Below are positions 36,970 through 43,807 of a DNA stretch of 43,807 nt, in pieces. Both the position numbers and the translations under genes were made by a program. Positions within the stretch are counted from its first letter, which is position 1; each line of letters opens with the position of its first letter. The DNA comes from UBA2365 sp964594045. Its GTDB lineage: Bacteria > Bacteroidota > Bacteroidia > Chitinophagales > Saprospiraceae. The notes under the pieces are model-generated. The model saw only the letters and a program-made list of their open reading frames with translations. It had not been told where the DNA came from and searched no databases. The stretch spans positions 1 through 43,807 of the forward strand of contig CAZQKR010000036.1 of NCBI GenBank assembly GCA_964594045.1, in the 5' to 3' direction.

Positions 36970-37336
36970 CCCCATGACTTGATTCGGTAAATCATTTGAG
37001 TCTGAATATTTGGGAGCAAATTGACCACCATTACGGTCGTGATTTTATGGTTTTTTTCGTGATTGCATTCGGACAAGAGAAATGTCCAAACAGTCAATCG
37101 ATAGCTCTTGATCGATTTCAATACGCAAGGTTTTTTCCGCTTTTTGTTTGGTTTCCTTCTTTGCAGCAACACTCATTCCCTCCTTCCACTTGTCAAATAC
37201 CATATGGACTCTCCTGCAGAAGGTAGCCTGCTTGACGATGAAATTGCTATCAACATGATCATTTCAATCTTTACATTCTTCCCCGACAAATTCCGAAAAG
37301 CAGACATCAGAGATGTTAAAAAAATACCCCTTTCTA
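36970..37336 (-). pseudogene. Possible degraded coding frame
   Basis: Read on the minus strand, one frame stays protein-like over about 120 codons apart from two in-frame stops, a TGA near 37267 and a TAA at 37045-37047. Its middle part starts at ATG 37203 and gives MVFDKWKEGMSVAAKKETKQ, then a charged, helix-like segment ending RMQSRKKP. After the TAA it continues NHDRNGGQFAPKYS and ends VMG. I do not recognise the family. Chance cannot be excluded. Confidence 0.3.
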
Positions 37337-37482
37337 ATTGAAAACTTTTTACTTTCAACTTGTGCTTCATCCGCAATTCAGACAGGATCCGGATCTGAGC
37401 GTGATTGAAATCATAAAAATCCGGAGCAAAGCAATGCACTTCACTCCGGGTCAACCATTTAGACTTTAAGCCCACAACCCAA

Positions 37483-40400
37483 CTATCGCTGGATGATCAG
37501 TTTTTGCCTGAATAACTCATCTCTTATCCTGACATATAAATAATATAATCCATTTACCTGATCCGAAATATCAATGAAAGCACTGGCGTCAAGCGTATAT
37601 TGCTCGTCCCGGAAAATCCTTTGACCAAAGGCATTGAAAATCTCCAGCTGACATAACTCAGTTGCTCCGTTTTCACCCACTATCGTAAACCGGCCGTTGC
37701 CTGGATTCGGATAAACAATGATTCCTCCTGTCTGATGGGTTTCTGTCACTCCTGCCGCGAAAATTCCGGCATTGGCCTGATATCTGCCATCACTGTCTTT
37801 ATAGGGTGAAAGTGAACAAACAGGTGGTTTTTCATTCGAAAATGCATTTTCTGTCTCTGTCACAGGCATGTTGCCGCAATAGCCGTTAATGATGAAGGCC
37901 AGATTGTAACTACCGGAAGATGAATTCAAACCTTTTACCTTCAGGTAATAGTAACCGGAACAATTGGCGGTCCAGGTGATTGAGGATAACAGGTTTTCAC
38001 ATCCGTCATCATTGAATGCCACCACGGAACAACCGGAATTGAAAAGTTCCAGGTAAGTGTCAAAATTGGCTGTTGCACCATTACCGCACCCCGTTTTGAA
38101 GGTATATGAATTACCTGCATTCAGCCAGAAACGATACATCTTGCAACCGTTGGGCAATATACTGGCACAATGGGTTTGCCAGTAGTTAATGACACTGAAT
38201 TGATAATCATAATTGGGACAACTCACACAGGAACCGCAAGTACTGCTGTACTTATAAGCCAAAGTATAGTTGCCGTAATAGGAACCCCATCCCCTGATCT
38301 TCAGATAAACATAACCTGTATAGTTGGCCGTCCAGGTAATGGATGAACGCAAATTTTCACAACCGTCATCATCACTGGCCAAAATGGCACAACTGCTGTT
38401 AAATAATTCCATATAAGTGTCAAAATTAGCGGTAGCTCCATCTCCACAACCTGTTTTGAAAGTATATGAATTTCCACTGTTTACCCAAATCTGATACATC
38501 CTGCAACCGCCGGAAGGAACATTGGAGCTGTGCATTTGCCACCAATTGCCTGCAGCCAAACTATAATTATAATTAGGGCAACTCACACATGAACCGCCGG
38601 GTACTACATATCTGAAAGCCAGATTATAAGTTCCTGATTCTGCTCCGATTCCACTTACTTTAAGATATACAAACCCGGAGTAATCAGCCTGCCAGGTGAT
38701 GGATGATCTACCATTCTCACAGGCATTATCATTGCTGGCCAGTGACCAGCAATAATTATCAAATAATTCAAGATATGTGTCGAAACCGGCTGTAGCTCCG
38801 TCACCACAACCTGTTTTAAAAGTATAGGCATATCCATTTGTAACCGGGAAGCGGTAAATTTTACAACCATTGCTCAGAATGCTGGTGCAATGAGATTGCC
38901 AGTTGGTGCCTGGTGTAATACTGTAGTCGTAGTCGGGACAATTTAAACAGGTACAACAATTTGAAAAGTATTTGTATGCCAGATTAAAAACTCCCGATTC
39001 CGACCCGATCCCGCTCACTTTCAGGTAAACATCACCCGTATAATTGGCTGTCCAAGTAATTGTAGAACGTAAGTTTTCACAACCATCATCATCAAGGGCA
39101 ATCGTAGAGCAATTACTATTGAACAACTCCAAATAAGTATTGAAACTGGCAGTTGCGCCGTCACCGCACCCGGTTTTAAAATAATATGTATTCCCGCTGG
39201 TCACCGGGAAGCGGTACATTTTGCATCCACCGGGCTGTATGGAGGTACAATGTGTCTGCCAATTGACAGATGGTGAGAGATAATGGTCATAGTTGGGGCA
39301 ACTTACACATGGGCCACAGGGTCCTGTGAATTTGTACGCCAGGCTATAACTTCCTGCACAGGAGCCATAACCGCGGACTTTCAGATAAACATAGCCTGTA
39401 TAATTGGCCGTCCAGTTGATGAGTGAAAGATAATTTTCACAACCATCATCGTTGGTAACCAATGGTGCACAACTTTGATTGATCAGATCCAGAGCAGTGT
39501 CAAAATTTGCGGAAGCACCATCTCCGCATCCGGTTTTAAATGTATAGGTATTCCCGCTGGTCACCGGGAAACAATACATTTTGCAGCCTCCTGGCAAAAT
39601 ATTGGAACAATGAACCTGCCAGTTAGCCCCAGGCGAAAAGCCATAATCATAATTCGGACAACTCTGACAGGTTCCGCACACTCCGGAATACCTGTAAGCT
39701 AAAGTGTATTTTCCTGCCTGAGTGCCTGTTCCACTGACTTTCAAATAAATATAACCGGTATAATTGGCTGTCCAGGTGATAAAGGACCGATAATTTTCAC
39801 ATCCGTCATCATTTATCGAAATGGTAGAACAATTGCTGTTGAACAGCTCGAGCAAAGTGTTGAAATTGGCTGAAGCACCATCTCCGCATCCGGTTTTGAA
39901 GGTGTACGTATTTCCACCGGTGACGAAAAAGCGGTACATTTTACAACCGTTGATCTCTATGGAGGAAGCATGGGTCTGGTAATTGATATTGGGTGTAAGG
40001 TTGAAATCATAATTCGGACAGGATGTACAATATCCGCATGAGCCGCTATACCTGAATGCAAGAGTATAATTTCCTGAAGAAGAACTGTATCCCCTTACCT
40101 TCAGATAGACGTATCCGGTATAATTGGCCGTCCAGGTTATAGAAGAACGATAATATTCGCAACCATCATCATTTGAAGTGATCAGGTTGCAGCTACTATT
40201 CCTCAATTCCAGGTATGTGTCGAAATTTGCTGTTGCGCCATCTCCACACCCGGTTTTAAAGCTGTATGTATTACCACTAATGACTTGAAATCTGTACATT
40301 TTGCATCCGAAAGGGGAAATGCCGGAAGCATGCGTTTGCCATACCTGTACCATGGAAGGATCAAAATCAAAATTTGGACAAACTGCACAGGAACTGCAGA

Positions 40401-41406
40401 ATGAAATATATTTGTATCCCAGTGTATATGTTCCTGCCGACTGGTCATAACCTTTCACCTTCAGGTACACATAACCTGTATAGCTGGCTGTCCATGTGAT
40501 GGAAGACCGGTAAGCTTCACAACCATCATCGTTTGAAACAAGCAGCCAGCAATTATAATTGAGCAATTCAAGATAAGTATCGAAATTTGCTGTTGCGCCA
40601 TCTCCGCAACCGGTTTTGAAAGTATAAGTGTTTCCACTGGTTACCGCAAACCGATACATTTTACAGCCATTACTGATGATGCCTGATGAGTGAGTTTGCC
40701 AGTTAGTTGCCGGAGTAAAATTATAATCATGATCCGGGCAGCTTGCACAACTTCCGCACGCTCCTGAATACTTATAGGCCAAAGTATATTTGCCTGCAGC
40801 ATAACCAATTCCCCGGACTTTCAAATATATATAGCCTGTATAGTTAGCAGTCCAGGTTATGGACGAACGGTTATTTTCACATGCGTCATCATTGATCATT
40901 ATTGTGCAGCAATAATTGTTGATCAACTCTATGAATGTATTAAAGTCGGCTGTTGCTCCGTCTCCGCAGCCAGTTTTGAATGTGTAGGTGTTTCCGCTGA
41001 TCACAAAAAATCGATACATTTTGCAGGCATTGACGTCGATGCCTGATGCATGTGTTTCCCACGTCGAACCTATATTACAGCTGTAATCGAAGTTAGGACA
41101 ATTCAGACAATCCCCTGACAGAAGACTGTTGGTAACAGGATCATTTTTGAAATTGTCCCGGGATTGACCCGGATGGTCATCCCAAAATTGATCTGAAATA
41201 TTTGGACAAATGCCTTTAATTGTCGGCTGGTCAATTCCTGCATAGTTAATGTGTTCGGAAGGCCCTTGTTCAGGTAAGCCTTCCGCAACTATTTGTTTCG
41301 GGAAAAAACTGAATTTTTTTTCGGGAAATGGCCCTGTTTGAATCTGGGCATGGATGCTCAAGCCTAAAAAAGCGAGCAGGATGATGTAGAAAATGCGTGA
41401 TTTCAT
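37483..41406 (-). CDS. T9SS-secreted giant protein with nine cysteine-rich PPC-like repeats
   Basis: The 1307-residue protein has a Sec signal (MKSRIFYIILLAFLGLSIHA, start ATG 41406 preferred over 41424) and an N-terminal region of about 80 residues. Nine repeats of exactly 120 residues follow (103-1182), then a linker and a type A T9SS sorting domain (1231-1307, starting VYPNPGNGRF, with NGLYYLYV). Each repeat reads roughly CPNYDY, WQTH, GCKMYRF, SGNTYTFKTGCGDG, ANFDTYLEL, NDDGCEN, SSITWTANYTGYVYLKV, GTYTLAYKY. This resembles pre-peptidase C-terminal (PPC) domains, with about seven conserved cysteines added. Expected to be exported and anchored at the surface as adhesin or matrix protein. 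No enzyme domain is present. It stands alone in its region. Confidence 0.9.
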   Translation of the reverse strand: MKSRIFYIILLAFLGLSIHAQIQTGPFPEKKFSFFPKQIVAEGLPEQGPSEHINYAGIDQPTIKGICPNISDQFWDDHPGQSRDNFKNDPVTNSLLSGDCLNCPNFDYSCNIGSTWETHASGIDVNACKMYRFFVISGNTYTFKTGCGDGATADFNTFIELINNYCCTIMINDDACENNRSSITWTANYTGYIYLKVRGIGYAAGKYTLAYKYSGACGSCASCPDHDYNFTPATNWQTHSSGIISNGCKMYRFAVTSGNTYTFKTGCGDGATANFDTYLELLNYNCWLLVSNDDGCEAYRSSITWTASYTGYVYLKVKGYDQSAGTYTLGYKYISFCSSCAVCPNFDFDPSMVQVWQTHASGISPFGCKMYRFQVISGNTYSFKTGCGDGATANFDTYLELRNSSCNLITSNDDGCEYYRSSITWTANYTGYVYLKVRGYSSSSGNYTLAFRYSGSCGYCTSCPNYDFNLTPNINYQTHASSIEINGCKMYRFFVTGGNTYTFKTGCGDGASANFNTLLELFNSNCSTISINDDGCENYRSFITWTANYTGYIYLKVSGTGTQAGKYTLAYRYSGVCGTCQSCPNYDYGFSPGANWQVHCSNILPGGCKMYCFPVTSGNTYTFKTGCGDGASANFDTALDLINQSCAPLVTNDDGCENYLSLINWTANYTGYVYLKVRGYGSCAGSYSLAYKFTGPCGPCVSCPNYDHYLSPSVNWQTHCTSIQPGGCKMYRFPVTSGNTYYFKTGCGDGATASFNTYLELFNSNCSTIALDDDGCENLRSTITWTANYTGDVYLKVSGIGSESGVFNLAYKYFSNCCTCLNCPDYDYSITPGTNWQSHCTSILSNGCKIYRFPVTNGYAYTFKTGCGDGATAGFDTYLELFDNYCWSLASNDNACENGRSSITWQADYSGFVYLKVSGIGAESGTYNLAFRYVVPGGSCVSCPNYNYSLAAGNWWQMHSSNVPSGGCRMYQIWVNSGNSYTFKTGCGDGATANFDTYMELFNSSCAILASDDDGCENLRSSITWTANYTGYVYLKIRGWGSYYGNYTLAYKYSSTCGSCVSCPNYDYQFSVINYWQTHCASILPNGCKMYRFWLNAGNSYTFKTGCGNGATANFDTYLELFNSGCSVVAFNDDGCENLLSSITWTANCSGYYYLKVKGLNSSSGSYNLAFIINGYCGNMPVTETENAFSNEKPPVCSLSPYKDSDGRYQANAGIFAAGVTETHQTGGIIVYPNPGNGRFTIVGENGATELCQLEIFNAFGQRIFRDEQYTLDASAFIDISDQVNGLYYLYVRIRDELFRQKLIIQR
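37861..41100 (-). repeat. Nine tandem 360-bp coding repeats
   Basis: Anchoring on the Cys-Pro codons, repeat starts fall at 41100, 40740, 40380, 40020, 39660, 39300, 38940, 38580 and 38220. Every interval is exactly 360 bp. The DNA copies are diverged from each other, not recent duplications. Confidence 0.93.
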
Positions 41407-42126
41407 AAGCGTAAAGTTTAGCATGGTTGAATGAGTTTATGTTGAATAATAATTCTGATCCATGTTGGCAAAATCCCTTGAAACAATATTTTGAAAGTTG
41501 TATTTTCAGATAATGAAATAATTCTCTATCCGACATACTGATGAAGCTGTTATAATAAATATTTTGATAGTTAAAAAGTTTCCCGGAAGTCCTGCAAATC
41601 GATTTTTTAGTAGTGTGCCGGAATGCACAGAAAAATGAAGCACTGAAGCATTTGACTTTCAATGACTTGTTTTTAAGTATCAATATACTTTAACATACAA
41701 CTTCGATAAATACAATCTTGATTTTTAGTTTGCTCCAAAGACTGGTTCAGCATCTGAATCAACTGTACATAAAATTGAGGAATCGTGATTTAAAAATAAA
41801 GTTGAATCAACTGAAATAATAAACAACAGTTGAAAAATATTTCCACGACCTTTCCTTGTTGAACAAATCCGTCCTGAGCATTCTGAAAACGCTTTCGTCT
41901 TATTTCGTTAAAGGGGAATAATTTGGAAGATTGATTTAAGTGGTCAATTTACAAATTTTGAGGCTTAAATGCAACAGGTCATGGGGTTTTGGAGGTGATT
42001 TCTTGGAATTATTTTTCACAACAAGCATTTTTCAGTCAGCAAAATCTGAATTGTATACATAGCAGACTTGAAAAACCTTTGCATTTTCGTGTTTCTGAAA
42101 ACTTTTCCTGAAAAAAAATAATATAT

Positions 42127-42187
42127 TTGTGTCCATCTGTGAAAAATTTTGATCATCTGTGGAAAAGGATTTGTGCCCATTTATGGA
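42127..42187. repeat. ATCTGTG / TTTGTG word element
   Basis: TTGTGTCCATCTGTG, then GATCATCTGTGG, then ATTTGTGCCCATTTATGG are three to four variants of a CATCTGTGG-like word over about 60 bases. Variation is by word substitution, with A/T spacers of uneven length. Confidence 0.65.
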
Positions 42188-42361
42188 TAAAAAACTAAGG
42201 TATACGAAAATCATTCAGGCATTCGTACTAATTTCCTGATCATGCTCGCAATGACCATCCGACTATAAAATCAGACATGGCAATTCGTTGCAGAAAGACC
42301 AATCACAATAAACGCCCGGGTTTGGTTGGTGAACGTTCAGTGATATCAAAATAAAATCAAA

Positions 42362-42460
42362 GCGAAGCTTTTTTTATGCCATGACTTCAAAAAGTTGAAG
42401 CCGTGGTATAAAAAAACCGGAATATACTCATTTCAGTTATCATTTACAGATAAGCTTCGC
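42362..42460. repeat. Nested inverted repeats (REP-like)
   Basis: The outer arms GCGAAGCTT (42362-42370) and AAGCTTCGC (42452-42460) are exact reverse complements. Inside lies a 22-bp arm pair (42369-42390 with 42395-42416), paired at 19 of 22 positions, around a 4-nt loop. T runs are at the 5' end and A runs at the 3' end, the opposite of an intrinsic terminator. Confidence 0.75.
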
Positions 42461-42559
42461 CTTCTAAATGCCGGAATACATTTACAAAATGATGGGAACC
42501 AATGCTAAAAACTTAACTGATCAGTCCGGCAACAATCAAGCAGATATTTCAGAGTTTAA

Positions 42560-43687
42560 TTATTCCAGTACATGAATATTTTTTTCCCGGCAGATCTTCT
42601 TTAATTCATCCGGCCAGATGGTCACGGTCACTTCACCCAGATGTGCTGCTCTGAGCAGATACATATACGTCCTGGCTTGACCGATACCACCGCCAATGCT
42701 CAATGGAATGCTGTCGTTCATGATAGCCTGGTGATAAGGAAGCTTAAGGAAATCTTCCTGCCCTGAGATCTTCAACTGCTGGACCAATGTATCTTTTGTT
42801 ACCCTGATACCCATTGAAGATAACTCGTGTCTTCTTTGAGTTACAGGGTTCCAAACCAAAATATCCCCGTTGAGTCCGTGGAATTGTTCACCGTTTTTGG
42901 TGATGGTAGGTGTTACCCAGTCGTCATAATCCGCTGCCCTCATTTCATGTGGGTAACCATCCTTAAGAACCCAACCGATACCGATGATGAATACTGCAGG
43001 ATATTCCTGTATCAGTTTTGTTTCTCTTTGTTTCCTTGGCAGATCGGGGTACATTTCCAGAATTTCTTCGGCATGGAAGAATTTCAATTCTTCGGGGATA
43101 TCAGGGTACCTGGGATCATTGAGTTCAGGATATTTGCTTTTAACCATCTGGCTGGCACCATAAATGACTTTCCAGATCCGTTTGACCGTGTCTTTCAGAT
43201 AATCCAGGTTACGATTTTCAGGAACTATCCTTTTTTCCCAATCCCATTGGTCCACATAACTGCTGTGGTCATGGTCAAGGAAATAATCTTTTCTGACTGC
43301 ACGCATATCCGTGTTGATGCCGTGTCCGACTTCGCATTCAAATTGTGCCAGCGCCATTCTTTTCCATTTGGTAGCTGCCTGGACCACCTGGGCTTCGATC
43401 CTTTTGGGAAGTCCCAGCCCTGCAGGAAAATCAATCGGAGTCCTGGATCCATCCCTGTCAAGATAGTCATTCACACCGCTGTCTTTACTGACGATCAAAG
43501 GCACCTGCACCATCTGCAAATTCAACTCTCTTGCCAATCCTTTTTCGATGTAGTCCTTGATATCATAAAGGGCTTCCATCCTTTTCAAAGGTTTCAGCAA
43601 TGCCTTATAATTCTGAGGCAAAATTTTACTTACCTCTTCATACGTACTGATACCTGGTCCTGCCAGGTCTGCTCTCTTGTCTGACAT
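42560..43687 (-). CDS. asnA: Aspartate--ammonia ligase (asparagine synthetase A)
   Basis: The 375-residue enzyme makes asparagine from aspartate, ammonia and ATP, with a fold related to class II aminoacyl-tRNA synthetases. Landmarks are LQMVQVPLIVSKDSGVNDYL near 57, the CEVGHGINTDMRAVRKD segment near 118, VDQWDWEK near 144 and the C-terminal SIGGGIGQARTYMYLL near 335, which is the ATP-binding motif of class II synthetases. It is about 45 residues longer than the E. coli enzyme; an insert near 180-230 (KSKYPELNDPRYPDIPEE) accounts for part of that and is common in Bacteroidota forms. A TATATTTG box lies directly before the ATG. It is the last gene in the window. Confidence 0.96.
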   Translation of the reverse strand: MSDKRADLAGPGISTYEEVSKILPQNYKALLKPLKRMEALYDIKDYIEKGLARELNLQMVQVPLIVSKDSGVNDYLDRDGSRTPIDFPAGLGLPKRIEAQVVQAATKWKRMALAQFECEVGHGINTDMRAVRKDYFLDHDHSSYVDQWDWEKRIVPENRNLDYLKDTVKRIWKVIYGASQMVKSKYPELNDPRYPDIPEELKFFHAEEILEMYPDLPRKQRETKLIQEYPAVFIIGIGWVLKDGYPHEMRAADYDDWVTPTITKNGEQFHGLNGDILVWNPVTQRRHELSSMGIRVTKDTLVQQLKISGQEDFLKLPYHQAIMNDSIPLSIGGGIGQARTYMYLLRAAHLGEVTVTIWPDELKKICREKNIHVLE

Positions 43688-43807
43688 ACAAATATATTTT
43701 GATTTATGAAAATAATTACGGATAAATGTACGGACAATTTAACCCCAATATGTATATAGTCGCTCCTTAATATTCATATAAAATATTATAAATCAGTTAA
43801 ATAGTGT

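Larger units (their letters stand above)
36604..37482. other. Long gap with a CAGGATTT palindrome and a possible gene remnant
   Basis: The 879 bases between clpB and the giant repeat protein gene carry the quasi-palindrome at 36869-36956 and an interrupted protein-like frame on the minus strand at about 36970-37336. I could not support any intact gene, RNA gene or terminator here. Confidence 0.55.
41407..42559. other. Long gap between the repeat protein and asnA
   Basis: About 1150 bases without a credible gene. Two minus-strand open frames, at 41270-41683 (partly inside the repeat protein gene) and 42032-42214, have no protein-like pattern. The gap contains the ATCTGTG word element (42127-42187) and the nested inverted repeats (42362-42460). 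Confidence 0.6.

Noticed and set aside
42369..42416. Hairpin as asnA terminator
   Set aside because: Polarity is wrong: after the stem comes an A run on both strands rather than a T run.
42827..43684. 285-codon open frame antisense to asnA
   Set aside because: The sense strand encodes a full-length AsnA with all motifs. The antisense product has no recognisable pattern.

Overview
The window looks like a chromosomal segment of a Bacteroidota bacterium, most likely from the Saprospiria/Chitinophagia side of the phylum (lineage inferred, not proven). The evidence is a type IX secretion (T9SS) C-terminal sorting domain on a 1307-residue protein, a bactofilin followed by atpZ-like and AtpI-like genes, PorT-type beta-barrel sequence, many Sec-signal surface proteins, and TAnnTTTG-type promoter boxes. 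The DNA is moderately AT-rich, most genes have no clear Shine-Dalgarno site, and I see no tRNA, rRNA, CRISPR array, insertion sequence or phage gene.

Layout. 1-4.6 kb: a perfect terminator hairpin, a NodB-like deacetylase, bactofilin, AtpZ, an AtpI-like membrane protein, a biotin carrier protein, a 50-residue membrane peptide and a PfkB sugar kinase. 5.2-11.3 kb: B12-dependent ribonucleotide reductase, then a dicluster ferredoxin divergent from a korAB 2-oxoacid:ferredoxin oxidoreductase operon. 11.3-15.1 kb (minus strand): a secreted alpha/beta hydrolase, a stand-alone asparaginase N-domain and an M28 peptidase fused to an outer-membrane beta-barrel. 15.4-24.8 kb (plus strand): LemA, a DUF2207 protein, an S9 peptidase, an APH-like kinase, a class C beta-lactamase-like serine hydrolase, MTA/SAH nucleosidase and an EamA transporter. 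24.9-27.5 kb: a small membrane protein and glutamine-dependent NAD synthetase. 27.9-43.7 kb (minus strand): a Tat-exported TIM-barrel protein, an Asp-box/FN3/CUB surface protein, a cyclophilin-FKBP fusion, ClpB, a giant secreted protein of nine cysteine-rich repeats, and AsnA.

Most genes are housekeeping or envelope functions. Ferredoxin plus KorAB form a coherent electron-transfer and 2-oxoacid unit. LemA, DUF2207 and the S9 peptidase look like one transcript for envelope functions. ClpB and the secreted peptidyl-prolyl isomerase act in protein folding.

Two things stand out. First, the nine repeats of the 1307-residue protein are each exactly 360 bp, with no indel at the spacing of a recurring Cys-Pro anchor. 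Second, nearly every long intergenic gap carries a different short-word, quasi-periodic, often inverted element: AGTCTTTTAG, CTGACGATGC, GATTTGAAAA, CACAGAGG, ATCGTTC, CTTTATAAA, CAGGATTT or ATCTGTG words. These share an architecture but not a sequence and are the best candidate here for something undescribed.
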